Notes: generated by a model not told the origin, from the sequence alone. A stretch of DNA of 64,000 nt from Leptospira kirschneri serovar Cynopteri str. 3522 CT (GCF_000243695.2 NZ_AHMN02000004.1:248001-312000); one strand, 5' to 3'. Positions 1 to 10,304 are shown, counted from the stretch's first letter. Numbers and translations: made by a program.

Positions 1-144
1 GCATTGGGTCGTCTTTTGATGCGAACTCGGATGACGGATATGTTTCGAAAGGTTAGAATCAGTGGACACGCCGATGGCAAAAAAAATGTTAAAGTTTCTG
101 ATTCCCCTGAAACCAATATGGAAACTTATTATAGTTATAGTTAA
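1..144 (+). CDS. C-terminal end of an unidentified protein (partial)
   Basis: An open frame enters from the left edge and stops with TAA at 142-144. It gives the last 47 residues of a protein whose body lies outside the window. The tail is polar and basic (segments RMTDMFRKVRISG and SGHADGKKNVKVSD) and ends in a Tyr/Ser-rich YYSYS. No membrane segment or motif is visible and I do not recognise the family. The stop lies 7 bases before the ATG at 152 of the next gene. That close spacing suggests one transcript, and it supports 152 rather than 62 as the start of the dehydrogenase. Confidence 0.55.
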   Translation, partial: ALGRLLMRTRMTDMFRKVRISGHADGKKNVKVSDSPETNMETYYSYS

Positions 145-151
145 CGATTTT

Positions 152-1075
152 ATGCAAAGTCTTGTAATTATCGAGTCTGGTAAGCTTGAATTAAAAACTC
201 AAAAACTAATTCCACTGAAAAATCATGAGGTACGGATTCGAGTTGCTGTATCTGCAGTATGTGGTTCTGATTTAAAAATAATCAATAAACCAATGCGACC
301 TAAGATACAGATACCTGGACATGAATTTGCTGGTAAGATTATTGAGAGTTACAATAATAAAAGTATTGTAGGACAAAAAGTCACAGTGTTTCCAATGTTT
401 GGATGTCTTCAGTGTGAGTTTTGCAAAAATCGTGATTATCGTGATTGTATTAGAAAAAAATCGCTGGGATATGATTTACAGGGATCTTTTGCAGAAGAGA
501 TCATTGTGGATGAACGATTTATAATTAAATTGCATGAAAAACTAAATTATGAGGAAGGTGCTTTGTTAGAACATCTTTGTTGTGGCTTTCGACTTGCTAT
601 AGAAGTTGAAAAATGGATTAATCCAGATGCTAATATTTTAATAGTGGGAGATGGTCCAATGGCGTTAGCAGATTTACGTTTTTTAATCCAGAAAGGTTAT
701 AGTCGGATTACTTTGATTGGAAAACATAAAGAGAGAATGGACTGTGCTAATAGCCTTGGTGCAAAGAGAATTTTAAAAAATGATGAATTTTTTAATCTCA
801 CTGATGAATTTAATAATTTTTTTGACATTATTATTTATACTATTAATAAAGAAGAAATTATAGAAAAACTATCATTTAGCTTTAATAAACGCAAGGTTAT
901 TATATTTCCTCAGTCAAGAATAAGTGAGGATATGATGAATACTCTGAGTCAAAAATATGGTGTTCAGTTTGGAAGAGCTTTTGCGTATCATTTTGATGAT
1001 TTCTTTGCAGTCATGGAATTGATACAATCAGGTGAAATAAATGTCAGTGAGCTATTTCTGCAAGAATTAATATGA
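152..1075 (+). CDS. Zinc-dependent medium-chain alcohol/polyol dehydrogenase
   Basis: This is a 307-residue medium-chain dehydrogenase/reductase, expected to oxidise or reduce a sugar or polyol with NAD(P) in the cytoplasm. The catalytic-zinc Cys (AVCGSD) is near residue 37 and the GHE motif near 59. The structural-zinc lobe has four Cys spaced C-x2-C-x2-C-x7-C at about 87-101 (GCLQCEFCKNRDYRDC). The Rossmann motif VGDGPMALA follows near 180. An open frame extends upstream to 62, but its extra 30 residues overlap the preceding gene and are not typical of the family, so ATG 152 is preferred. The substrate cannot be read from sequence; the neighbours suggest a nucleotide-sugar precursor. Confidence 0.8.
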   Translation: MQSLVIIESGKLELKTQKLIPLKNHEVRIRVAVSAVCGSDLKIINKPMRPKIQIPGHEFAGKIIESYNNKSIVGQKVTVFPMFGCLQCEFCKNRDYRDCIRKKSLGYDLQGSFAEEIIVDERFIIKLHEKLNYEEGALLEHLCCGFRLAIEVEKWINPDANILIVGDGPMALADLRFLIQKGYSRITLIGKHKERMDCANSLGAKRILKNDEFFNLTDEFNNFFDIIIYTINKEEIIEKLSFSFNKRKVIIFPQSRISEDMMNTLSQKYGVQFGRAFAYHFDDFFAVMELIQSGEINVSELFLQELI

Positions 1076-1152
1076 TTGATGTGCCTGTCTCTCTACCTAC
1101 TTTATTTGATAAATCTAAAATTAAAACATTGATATTAAATCAAAACTTTTAA
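1072..1152 (+). CDS. Short 26-codon ORF, probable stub of a lost gene
   Basis: An ATG overlaps the dehydrogenase stop (ATGA, 1072-1075), the arrangement used by translationally coupled genes throughout this locus. It opens a 26-codon frame starting MIDVPVSLPTLFDKSK and ending TAA at 1150-1152. The rest of the gap to 1254 is AT-rich and noncoding. The overlap suggests the start of a real downstream gene whose body has been deleted, but it could be a chance ORF. No family is recognisable. Confidence 0.25.
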   Translation: MIDVPVSLPTLFDKSKIKTLILNQNF

Positions 1153-1253
1153 TTGCAATTAAATTCTTCGGAAGTTGCGATTTAAGTTTAAGCATGTTTA
1201 AATATACATTCAAAAAAATATAAAGTTATAGAAGTTTCAATGAAAGGAATATT

Positions 1254-2432
1254 ATGAATTTATGTCGATTATGTAAAAAACCACATTTAAATACGTTAAT
1301 CCATTTTGGCAAACATCCAATCGTGAATAATTTTTTGAAAGAAAAAGATGAAAGTTATTTGGAATTTCCTTTTGAACTGGTTTATTGCGAAGATTGTGGT
1401 TTTATGCAAATCATGGATCCTATTGATCCAAAGATTTTATATAAGAATTATTTTACAATTAGTAGCTGGAAAAATCAACCGCATGTTCCACGTTTGGTTG
1501 AAGTTATGGAAGCTATCTATAGTCTTGAAAAAAAAGAGAAGATATTAGAAATAGGGTGTAATGATGGTAGCTTTATCGATTTTTTGAAATTGCGAGGCTA
1601 TAAAAATATTTATGGAATAGAGCCTACTCTAGATGCATCAACGATAGCTATAGATAAGGGACATAAAGTATATAATGTATTTTGGACATATCAATATGCT
1701 TTAAATTTTCTTTCTGGGAAAGAAAAGTTTGATGTTATCATTGCAAGGCAAGTCCTTGAACACATCACTGATTTGGAAGATTTCATTTCGGGGATAAATT
1801 ATGTTCTTAAAGATGATGGTGCTTTAGTTGTTGAAATTCCTGATTCGGATTGGAATCTAGAATATTTGGATTACACTTTATGGGAAGAACACGTAAATTA
1901 TTTTACCATAGAATCATTGATTAATCTTTTTTCTTTTTATGGATACAAATTAGTACATTATGAAGTTACTTTATTTTCAGGGAGGACGATTATTGCTTAT
2001 TTCCAAAAAAGCGGAAAAATACTAAAGCAAACTAGTTTCACAAGAAAAGGTAAAGTTATTAGATATGGTAAAATGTTTAAGATATTTAAGGAAAAATTCT
2101 CTAAGTATATAAGTAAATATAAAAGAAGTGTAATGTATGGTTGTGGTGCAAGATCTGCAAATTTTGTAAATTTTATGGATATTAAAAATTATTTGTCCTA
2201 TTTTATAGACGATCAAACTGAAAAGCAAAACCTTTATGTTCCAGGTTCCCGTCTTCAAATAATTAGTTCTGACAAACTCTCGGAAAAAATAGATCATGTT
2301 TTATTAGGTGTGAATACCGAAAATGAAAATCGAGTTTTAACAAAAAGACTTAATAAAGGAATCACTTATAATTCTATTCTTCCACCAAGTAGATTGTTGC
2401 CTGAATTTTGGGAAGAGATGATAAATGATTGA
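1254..2432 (+). CDS. NDP-hexose C-methyltransferase-type SAM methyltransferase
   Basis: This 392-residue protein has the three-part layout of sugar C-methyltransferases such as TylC3. An N-terminal zinc-binding lobe has Cys4, Cys7, Cys45 and Cys48 (CRLC and CEDC). A class I SAM domain follows with EIGCNDGSF near residue 99 and ARQVLEH near 165. The C-terminal domain carries MYGCGARSAN near 295. Known members transfer methyl from S-adenosylmethionine to C-3 of a 4-keto-deoxy nucleotide sugar, giving a branched sugar. It overlaps the following cupin gene by 8 bases and has a close relative at 2953, so the two probably serve one pathway. The position methylated is not known. Confidence 0.82.
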   Translation: MNLCRLCKKPHLNTLIHFGKHPIVNNFLKEKDESYLEFPFELVYCEDCGFMQIMDPIDPKILYKNYFTISSWKNQPHVPRLVEVMEAIYSLEKKEKILEIGCNDGSFIDFLKLRGYKNIYGIEPTLDASTIAIDKGHKVYNVFWTYQYALNFLSGKEKFDVIIARQVLEHITDLEDFISGINYVLKDDGALVVEIPDSDWNLEYLDYTLWEEHVNYFTIESLINLFSFYGYKLVHYEVTLFSGRTIIAYFQKSGKILKQTSFTRKGKVIRYGKMFKIFKEKFSKYISKYKRSVMYGCGARSANFVNFMDIKNYLSYFIDDQTEKQNLYVPGSRLQIISSDKLSEKIDHVLLGVNTENENRVLTKRLNKGITYNSILPPSRLLPEFWEEMIND

Positions 2433-2949
2433 TTTTACTCTACAAGAAAAATATAATGAGGAAGTCTATCATTCCTCGAGTTCTATTATTGATTTAAATA
2501 GAGAAGATATTAATCAGCTAATCTTGCTTGCCAATAGCGCAAAAAGAACTCGAGTGAGATTTTGCGCACATAGTAATTCTTCAGAAGCACTTCATGAAAT
2601 GTTTATTGTTCATTCAAAGGATACGTATGTACGACCACATAAACATTTAAAAAAACCTGAATCAATGTTGGTTCTTGAAGGAAAAGCTCAGTATATTACT
2701 TTTTATGATGATGGACAGATTGAAAATTGTATTCAAATGGGAGCATTTCAGTCAGGTGATATTTTTTATCATTCAATAAGAGAATCCAAGTTTCATTCTT
2801 TATTGATTCAATCAAAATGGTTAGTGTTTTTGGAAATAACTAAGGGCCCCTTTTTTAAAACAGATACGCAGTATGCCCCTTGGAGTCCCGAGGAGTCGAA
2901 TACGCTCGAGGTATCAAAGTTCATGAGAAAAGTGCAGGAGGAGCTATAA
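2425..2949 (+). CDS. WbuC-family cupin protein
   Basis: This 174-residue protein has one cupin barrel with a His-rich metal site (VRPHKHLKKPES near residue 70) and a second strand motif (FQSGDIFYHSI near 110). WbuC-type cupins are common in O-antigen loci and their reaction is not established; sugar isomerisation or metal-dependent modification is usually suggested. The gene starts inside the end of the preceding methyltransferase and is followed after 3 bases by a second methyltransferase, so the three are likely translated together. A role on the keto-sugar used by the methyltransferases is inference. Confidence 0.75.
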   Translation: MIDFTLQEKYNEEVYHSSSSIIDLNREDINQLILLANSAKRTRVRFCAHSNSSEALHEMFIVHSKDTYVRPHKHLKKPESMLVLEGKAQYITFYDDGQIENCIQMGAFQSGDIFYHSIRESKFHSLLIQSKWLVFLEITKGPFFKTDTQYAPWSPEESNTLEVSKFMRKVQEEL

Positions 2950-2952
2950 GAG

Positions 2953-4170
2953 ATGGATTGTCACTATTTAAAAAAGGAATGCAGACTTTGCAAAAGCAGT
3001 CATTTAATCAAAGTGTTAGGTCTTACGCCAACAGGATTGTGTGATGCTTATGTAAAAGAAAAACGACAACAACAAACTTATCCCTTGGACTTATTTCAAT
3101 GTGTAGATTGTAAATTTGTTCAAATTGAATGTGTTGTAGATCCGGAAATTATTTATCGTGATTACATTTATGTGACGACTAGCTCTTCAGGGCTTAGTTC
3201 TCATTTCGAGTCTTATGCCGATGAAGTAAGTCGAGATATAGGTTTAAAGAAAAATAGTTTTGTTATTGATATTGGGAGTAATGATGGAACTCTACTAAAC
3301 TACTTTAAAATGAAAAATTGCCGTGTGTTAGGTATTGAACCATCTAATAAAACAGCGCAAGAAGCAACTGATAAGGGAATAAAAACTTTACCAGAATTTT
3401 TTACACCTGATCTTGCAGTATCTATAAAAAATAATTATGGGGAAGCTGATCTAATCACAATAAATAATCTATATGCAAATGTTGATGATTTGTATTTGTT
3501 TACGGAAGGGTTAATTTCTATGCTGGCTCTAGATGGAGTGCTTGTAATTGAGTCATCGTATCTCGTAGATATGGTGGAAAATATGGTTTTTGATTTTATT
3601 TATCATGAACATTTGTCATATTTTTCAATACTCCCCCTTGTAAAGTTTTTCTCAAAATTTAATATGAAGTTGATTCGCATTACTCATGTCCCAACAAAAG
3701 GTGGCTCTCTGCGATATTTCTGGGCACGAGAGAATTCAAGTTTTTCTATTGATGAAAGTGTAGCTATATTTACTGAAAAGGAAAAAAAGAAAAAAATAGA
3801 TCGATTATTTTTTGAAGAATGGGAGAATCGAATTAATATAATTAAGATTCGATTACTGGAGACACTCAATAAATATAAAGATAAGACCATTACCGGATAT
3901 GGTGCTTCTGCTACATCCACTACGCTTATTTATCATTTTGGCTTAGATAAATATTTAACTTACCTTATAGATGATAATCCAGGTAAAATTGGAACGTTTA
4001 GTCCGGGATTAAATATTCCTGTTGAAAGTTCCGAAAAATTAAAATTCGAATCTAACGATGTTGTATTAGTGCTGGCTTGGCGATATTTTGAACTAATAAA
4101 AATGAAATTAAAAGGAAAGAAAGTTAGATTGATATGTCCTTTGCCCGAAATTAAAGAGGTTATTTCTTAA
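2953..4170 (+). CDS. Second NDP-hexose C-methyltransferase-type enzyme
   Basis: This 405-residue paralogue has the same architecture as the gene at 1254. Zinc-ribbon Cys pairs CRLC (near residue 10) and CVDC (near 52) are followed by the SAM motif DIGSNDGTLL near 105 and a C-terminal domain with GYGASATSTT near 315. The motif NDG-x-L fits the NDP-hexose C-methyltransferase group better than ordinary small-molecule methyltransferases. The gene starts 3 bases after the cupin stop. Two non-identical C-methyltransferases side by side suggest either two branched positions or two branched sugars; the sequence does not decide. Confidence 0.82.
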   Translation: MDCHYLKKECRLCKSSHLIKVLGLTPTGLCDAYVKEKRQQQTYPLDLFQCVDCKFVQIECVVDPEIIYRDYIYVTTSSSGLSSHFESYADEVSRDIGLKKNSFVIDIGSNDGTLLNYFKMKNCRVLGIEPSNKTAQEATDKGIKTLPEFFTPDLAVSIKNNYGEADLITINNLYANVDDLYLFTEGLISMLALDGVLVIESSYLVDMVENMVFDFIYHEHLSYFSILPLVKFFSKFNMKLIRITHVPTKGGSLRYFWARENSSFSIDESVAIFTEKEKKKKIDRLFFEEWENRINIIKIRLLETLNKYKDKTITGYGASATSTTLIYHFGLDKYLTYLIDDNPGKIGTFSPGLNIPVESSEKLKFESNDVVLVLAWRYFELIKMKLKGKKVRLICPLPEIKEVIS

Positions 4171-4204
4171 TTCACCATTTGTTTGAGGGATTAATTAATT
4201 ACCT

Positions 4205-5293
4205 ATGCTTGACTATAAAATTAACTGGTGGCGTACTTCGTTTGAAAAAGCAGAGATAGACAGGGTCGTAAATTCATTTAAAAATCAAAATATAAGTCAG
4301 GGGTCCGTTACTGCTCAATTTGAAAGGGATCTGTCTGAATACCTAGGAGTTGAATATGTGATTGCGACGTCAAGCGGAAGTACGGCAATTTTGTTAGCTC
4401 TATTAGCCGTTGGAATAAAGCCAGGTGATGAGGTAATTGTGCCTAATCGTACCTGGATTGCAACTGCTCATGCACCTTATTTACTTGGAGCAAAAGTTGT
4501 GCTTATTGATGTGGAGAGTGATAGGCCAATAATAGATGTAACAAAAGTAGAAGAAAGAATTACTCCTAGAACAAAAGCTATTATACCTGTTCATTTAAAT
4601 GGTCGTTCTGCAGATATGAAAAAACTACAAGTGATTTGTAAAAAAAATAATATATGTTTAATTGAAGATGCGGCTCAAGCAATCGGATCTAAAAATAATA
4701 GGGGATTTCTTGGTACACAATCGGATATAGGATGCTTTTCTCTTTCTATTGCGAAAACGATTACTACTGGGCAAGGTGGTTTTGCAGTTACAAATAATTC
4801 GGATCTTGCTTTTAAACTTCGAGCTATTAGAACGCATGGAGTAGAGAATGTTAAAGATCCTAAAACATGGGCTATGCCAGGGTTTAATTTTAGATTTACT
4901 GACATACTTGCTTCTATTGGAATTGAGCAGCTTAAAATATTACCAGAACGTATAGAATATCTTAAGGAGATATACCAAGTTTATTTAGAAGGTTTAAAAG
5001 GTCTTCCAATCAACTGCATTCCTGTCAAAATTGAGGCTGGAGAAGTTCCAGTATATATTGAATATCTTGCAAATGATAGGGAAGATTTCATTCAAAATCT
5101 CTCTAAAGCCGAAATTGATTCGAGACCATTCTATCCTGATTTGGATAAAGCTTCTTATTTTCCACAGGGAAATAGAGATTTTCCAAATTCTAGGAAATAT
5201 GGTCTTAAGGGAATTTACTTACCTAGTGGCCCATCCCAGAAAATTGATAATATAAAATTTGTTATTGAACAAATTAAAAAGATTTATGGATGA
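4205..5293 (+). CDS. DegT/DnrJ/EryC1/StrS-family sugar aminotransferase
   Basis: This 362-residue PLP-dependent enzyme transfers an amino group, usually from glutamate, to a keto nucleotide sugar. The family signature is present: the substrate/PLP region ATSSGSTAILLAL near residue 55, the Asp motif IEDAAQAIGS near 155, and the Schiff-base Lys in SIAKTITTGQGG near 185. The length matches the family. It starts 34 bases after the methyltransferase stop and its last 8 bases overlap the formyltransferase, so the amino group it makes is probably the one formylated next. Position (C-3 or C-4) is not determined. Confidence 0.87.
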   Translation: MLDYKINWWRTSFEKAEIDRVVNSFKNQNISQGSVTAQFERDLSEYLGVEYVIATSSGSTAILLALLAVGIKPGDEVIVPNRTWIATAHAPYLLGAKVVLIDVESDRPIIDVTKVEERITPRTKAIIPVHLNGRSADMKKLQVICKKNNICLIEDAAQAIGSKNNRGFLGTQSDIGCFSLSIAKTITTGQGGFAVTNNSDLAFKLRAIRTHGVENVKDPKTWAMPGFNFRFTDILASIGIEQLKILPERIEYLKEIYQVYLEGLKGLPINCIPVKIEAGEVPVYIEYLANDREDFIQNLSKAEIDSRPFYPDLDKASYFPQGNRDFPNSRKYGLKGIYLPSGPSQKIDNIKFVIEQIKKIYG

Positions 5294-6212
5294 AAGATAT
5301 ATTGTTATTGGAGCTTCACAAGCTACTAGTGAATGTATTAAGGCACTTTTGGATTCTAGAAAAAGTATAGTAGGAGTATTTTCACTTCCTAAGGAAAAAT
5401 TACCTAACAACTCTATAGATTTAAGTTATTGTCAGAAGGAATATGGTATTCCTTATTTTGAAGTTGAAGACTTAAATGCTACCTCATCTGAAGAAATCAT
5501 TACTAAGTTAAATCCGGATTATATAATTTCTACTTGGCCAAAAATTATTTCTAAAAAAATTATTTCAATTCCAAAAAAATTGATTGGGACACATCCTACT
5601 CCTTTACCTTTCAATAAAGGACGTCATCCTTTGCACTGGATGATTGTTTTAAGTATTCCTAATTCGGTTGTTACTTTTTTTGAAATGAATGAGGGGGTCG
5701 ATTCTGGAAAAATTTTACTCCAGATTCCATTTCAAATTGGATTAGAACGAATTCATGATCTTGTAATTAGAATGAATAAAGCTATTTATGATGGTGTAGT
5801 AAAATTAGCGAAAATATTGGAAACAAATCCTGATTTTCCAGGTTCTTTACAAAATCACAATGAAGGGAATTACTGGAGGACAAGAACGGAGGATGATATT
5901 ATCTTAGATCCAAGAATGACTGCTTCTATGATAAAAAGAATTGTTCGTTCATTTTCTTCGCCGTACCCTAATGCAAATTTATACTGTAAACAAAACCTAT
6001 GTATAAAAATTGAACACGCTGAAGAGATCGATGAAACTGAACTTCCTCCGAATTGGCAAAATTTAGAACATGGGCAAATTCTTAATGTAACCAACACTTT
6101 TTTAGATTTAAAAGTAGATGGTTCTGTAGTTCGGTTATTTTATATGAATCAGACTGAAGAAGTGTTAAAAGATGTCAAAAGAATACATCCTCCGACTTAT
6201 TATTTGCGTTAA
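5286..6212 (+). CDS. Sugar N-formyltransferase (methionyl-tRNA formyltransferase fold)
   Basis: This 308-residue protein has the formyltransferase core, with HPTPLPFNKGRHPLHW near residue 100 and the Asp motif EGVDSGKILLQ near 140. These fit the catalytic His and Asp that use N10-formyltetrahydrofolate. The usual Asn two residues before the His reads Gly (IGTHP), which I believe occurs in a subgroup; that is a caution about activity. A C-terminal domain of about 100 residues follows. I chose ATG 5286 (MDERYIVIG), which overlaps the aminotransferase by 8 bases, over the TTG at 5259. Pairing with an aminotransferase points to an N-formylated amino sugar. A diverged copy of its last codons recurs near 10443. 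Confidence 0.8.
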   Translation: MDERYIVIGASQATSECIKALLDSRKSIVGVFSLPKEKLPNNSIDLSYCQKEYGIPYFEVEDLNATSSEEIITKLNPDYIISTWPKIISKKIISIPKKLIGTHPTPLPFNKGRHPLHWMIVLSIPNSVVTFFEMNEGVDSGKILLQIPFQIGLERIHDLVIRMNKAIYDGVVKLAKILETNPDFPGSLQNHNEGNYWRTRTEDDIILDPRMTASMIKRIVRSFSSPYPNANLYCKQNLCIKIEHAEEIDETELPPNWQNLEHGQILNVTNTFLDLKVDGSVVRLFYMNQTEEVLKDVKRIHPPTYYLR

Positions 6213-6313
6213 TGAGAGATTTATAAATTTCTAATAAGTGTTTTTATTAATCTTTATACACTCTGTTGATTTATGGATTTTTGAAAGGTTTTTCACGATT
6301 GAAATCTGTAGTA
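6073..6313 (+). repeat. Direct repeat copy 1, left part (interrupted by the IS)
   Basis: This stretch covers the last 46 or so codons of the formyltransferase and its 3' noncoding DNA. It reappears with scattered changes at about 10443-10686. Together with 7177-7256 it forms a direct repeat of about 320 bp split by the IS at 6314-7176. Seen directly by comparing the two stretches. Confidence 0.85.
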
Positions 6314-7176
6314 GAAGCCATCTCAAAAACCGGCATTTGATAATTACTATTAATTTTTAATTGTACTTGAGGAGAAAATAAAATCCTTTGAAAGAATGAA
6401 TTTGACCGACGAGCAATGTAATATATTAGAACCTCTCTTTATCGAACCTGCCCCACGTAAAGACGGTAAAGGTCGTCTTCGTTGTGATACTCGTTTAATT
6501 TTAAACGGCATTCTTTGGATATTACGAAGAGGGGCTCAATGGAATGATCTACCGGAACGTTATCCGTCCTATCAAACCTGTCATCGTCGTTTTCAAGAAT
6601 GGAACCGAAATGGAACGATGCGAAATATCCTCCGTAGTTTGGCTCAGGATCTTAAAGAACGCGGAGAAATAGATATAGAAGAATCATTCATAGACGGGGA
6701 CATTCGTTCCTGCAAAAAAAGGGGGCCAAAAGTTGGCAAAACAAAGCGTGGGAAGGATACAAAAGATCATGGCAATCGGAGACAGCCACGGTCTTCCTAT
6801 CGCCTTTTGCACGGAAAATGCTTCGCCCCATGAAGTCACGTTGGTGGAACAGACGCTTGAGAATCTTTTTATAGATGAAAATCCGAAACGAATGATCGGT
6901 GATAAAGCCTATGATAGCGATCGTTTGGATGAAAACATTTTGAATAATTACGGAATAAAGGTTATTGCTCCGCATAGAAAGGGTAGAAAACAAACAACAC
7001 ACGATCGTCGTGAATTAAGACGTTACAAACGAAGATGGAAAATCGAGCGCCTTTTTGCATGGCTCCAAAACTTCAGAAGACTTGTTGTTCGCTATGAATA
7101 TTATGATTTTAATTTCGACGGTTTTATCGCTCTTGGATGCGCGATTTTACTCCTAAGGTTTTTTTGAGATGGCTTC
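6314..7176 (+). mobile_element. IS5-family insertion sequence, 863 bp
   Basis: The element is bounded by inverted repeats GAAGCCATCTCAAAA (left) and TTTTGAGATGGCTTC (right), with TA on each side. The ends are fixed by the IS-free copy of the target near 10686, where the flanks join as gtagtagttttgg around a single TA. Size, ends and a TA duplication fit the IS427-like group of IS5. The transposase frame inside is disrupted. The element lies just after the formyltransferase gene and breaks no coding sequence. Confidence 0.9.
6396..7167 (+). pseudogene. IS5-family transposase, frame-disrupted
   Basis: The N-terminal half (6396-6833 frame, with [15 protein letters not shown] and TCHRRFQEW) and the C-terminal half (frame open from 6733, with [22 protein letters not shown] and [13 protein letters not shown]) together make one DDE transposase of about 257 residues. 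Between 6693 and 6765 the family motifs fall in alternating frames. [13 protein letters not shown] reads in the +1 frame if one G of the GGGG at 6696-6699 is ignored, VGKTKRGK reads in the first frame, and KIMAI in the +1 frame. The A7G5 run at 6713-6724 could be a recoding site, but the net shift needed is +1, so I call it inactivated. Confidence 0.75.
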
Positions 7177-7256
7177 TAGTTTTGGGTTTAAGATTTTACG
7201 GTAAATTCTAAATAATAAAGTTACATTTAAATTCTTATTGTGTTAAGTGTAAAAAA
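7177..7256 (+). repeat. Direct repeat copy 1, right part
   Basis: This DNA after the IS (tagttttgggtttaagattt onward, to the run gtgttaagtgtaaaaaa) matches 10685-10762 with a few changes. It completes the split direct repeat that starts at 6073. Confidence 0.82.
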
Positions 7257-7488
7257 CTCTTCTAAAATAGTTGTTCCTGAAAAAAGTTTAAATAGCGAAT
7301 AACGCGAATAAAATGCTATATGCAAGGAGAAAAACTTAAAAACAAAATCACCAGAAAGAATGAAAAAGATTTCAAAAACGCAGTGAAAATGAAATCAGAA
7401 GAAAGCTCAAAACAACAGAATTAAAGTGAATTATTTCGTAATAGATCAGATCTTCAATCATAGACATCCGTTGTATCAAATATCGAAG

Positions 7489-7522
<34 letters not shown>

Positions 7523-7613
7523 AAAAGTATTACGCCGATAAAAGCAGTCGACCTGAATTATGAATCTTGCAGAAAATCCTAATAGGCGACTTAAATCCCT
7601 CTTAGAAATCTCT

Positions 7614-7663
<50 letters not shown>

Positions 7664-7893
7664 TCATGCTCCGGAAGTGAAATGTATTTCTAAAGGTAAA
7701 TCTCATTGGATTGTTGGAGTTCAAGCCTTGCATGACAACCCGTATGACGGTCATACTTTGAAGACGCCATCAATCAGATGAAAAAGATTGTTGGTCTTCG
7801 TCCTAAGGAGGTTTATGTAGACGTCTCAAAATTTCGAAGACTCGGTTTGAATTTAAGTAAGGGTTCCCATAAAAATGTCCTTTTTTAACAGAT

Positions 7894-8500
<607 letters not shown>

Positions 8501-8512
8501 GAAACATACTAA

Positions 8513-8556
<44 letters not shown>

Positions 8557-8598
8557 AAAGATGTTCAAGTTTATCCTTCCAATAAAAGCAGAAAGAAA

Positions 8599-8678
<80 letters not shown>

Positions 8679-8999
8679 TATAATTCGAAATTTTCTCAAA
8701 GGTAAAGAAGGAGATCGTATCGATGCGATCTTATCCGCTGCTGGGTTTAATTTCTTTAAGCTCATTCAAGCTTTTTTTGTTATTTCGAAAATCTTATCTC
8801 TTCATTGTTTTTATTTTCAATTTGAATCTTGTTTCTTTTCGTCAAAAATCTCAATTTTTCAGGGACGACTGTATAAAACGTAGAAAGAATTTAATTGAAA
8901 CATTTCGTAATTATCTTGCAAAACATTTGTACATACTCGTTTTCATATAAAAAATGACGGTAAAGCTCTATAATATTTCCTTAAAGTGAAAATATTTGT

Positions 9000-10241
9000 A
9001 TGTTTGATATTAAAAGATTTATCCAAGTGTATTTTAAAGTAATAACAAAGAGTAGAATTAAGCGTTTGTTTGAAATATTATTTAATCCTTTTTATGTTAT
9101 AGCGATTTTAACTATAATTTTAATAAGGATTATACGACCAATTATTACGGTTCGTTTCGGAACTTTGCATTCGGAAATATTTGGCGTGTTTGCAATTGCG
9201 CCGGAACTAATGATGGCATATAAAGAAGCGAGAATAAATCAACCAACATTCAAAACGTTTGATATTTGGTATTTGGGTGAATATATTACAAATAAGCAAT
9301 TGGCTAAAATGTGGAAAAGAGTTTATTCAGTTTGGCCATATTGGATAGTGCGTCCTTTGTTGTTTGCGAATAAATGTATTCCTGGAGGTAGATATCATTT
9401 AATCCCGAAAAACAATGGACGCGATTTATATAACTTTATTGATCGCTATTCTGTACATATAAACTTTACTAGAGAGGAAGAGATATTTGGTGAAACTGAG
9501 TTGAGAAAAATGGGTTTACCTGAAGGTGCAAAATTTGTTACAATTTTAGCTAGGGATAACCTTTATACAAAGGAAAAAGATTCTAATCATGATTGGTCTT
9601 ATCACAATTATCGAAATACTAATATCAATGCTTATGAAAAAGCAGTTAAGTTTTTAGTCGACTCGGGATATTATGTATTTCGAATGGGTTCGAAAGTAAA
9701 AGATAAATTTTGTTTTGAACATAAAAATGTTTTTGATTATGCAATAAACGGAATGCGAAGTGATTTTATGGATATTTATCTTGGTGCAAGATGTGAGTTC
9801 TGTTTAACTATGGGCTCGGGATGGGATTCTATACCTTTTATTTTTAGAAAGCCTATAGTATATGTGAATTTTGTGCCGATTGGATATATATACTCCTATT
9901 CTGAGCGTTATATCACTATTTCAAAAAAATATTTTTCAATTAATGAAAATAGAGAATTAACTTTAAAGGAAATCGTGTCAAGGAATGCGCATATTTTTTT
10001 TGATTCTTGTCAATATATTAATAATGAAATAAGGTTAATTGAAAATACATCTGAAGAAATTTATGATGCTGTTGTAGAAATGTTTGAGCGTTTAAAAGGA
10101 AGTTGGCAGGTTCAGCCTGAAGATGATGAATTACAGAAAAAATTTTGGACAATAATTCCTAAAGATAGCAAAATTCATGGAGAAATAAGAGGTCGATATG
10201 GGGCAGTTTATTTACGTAAAAACAAATGGTGGTTGAATTAA
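9000..10241 (+). CDS. TIGR04372-type glycosyltransferase
   Basis: This 413-residue protein resembles the TIGR04372 family of putative glycosyltransferases found in surface-polysaccharide loci. A membrane-associating helix lies near residues 28-47. The body contains VTILARDNLY near 180, YRNTNINAYEKAVKFL near 205, YVFRMGSKV near 230, and the GT-B-like acceptor-side motif LTMGSGWDSIPFIFRKP near 275. It would add a sugar to the lipid-linked unit on the cytoplasmic face. The gene lies alone between IS debris and a stub of another gene, inside a segment bounded by direct repeats, so it looks like a retained piece of a different O-antigen locus. Confidence 0.75.
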   Translation: MFDIKRFIQVYFKVITKSRIKRLFEILFNPFYVIAILTIILIRIIRPIITVRFGTLHSEIFGVFAIAPELMMAYKEARINQPTFKTFDIWYLGEYITNKQLAKMWKRVYSVWPYWIVRPLLFANKCIPGGRYHLIPKNNGRDLYNFIDRYSVHINFTREEEIFGETELRKMGLPEGAKFVTILARDNLYTKEKDSNHDWSYHNYRNTNINAYEKAVKFLVDSGYYVFRMGSKVKDKFCFEHKNVFDYAINGMRSDFMDIYLGARCEFCLTMGSGWDSIPFIFRKPIVYVNFVPIGYIYSYSERYITISKKYFSINENRELTLKEIVSRNAHIFFDSCQYINNEIRLIENTSEEIYDAVVEMFERLKGSWQVQPEDDELQKKFWTIIPKDSKIHGEIRGRYGAVYLRKNKWWLN

Positions 10242-10304
10242 TTTTTTTTACAATATAGTTATTGAAAAATTCTTATATTTATTTCTATGAATATAGGAGG
10301 TATA

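Noticed and set aside
62..151. Upstream extension of the dehydrogenase to position 62
   Set aside because: It overlaps the end of the preceding gene in another frame, adds 30 residues absent from the family, and a good start lies at 152.
2022..2297. Minus-strand ORF of 91 codons
   Set aside because: It lies wholly inside the methyltransferase at 1254 and has no ribosome-binding site or family resemblance. The same applies to the other minus-strand ORFs over intact genes.
8723..8950. 75-codon + strand ORF in the IS debris
   Set aside because: It is an out-of-frame reading of the transposase C-terminal piece (RRSAIEPVISHLKHDHN frame) and the DNA after it.
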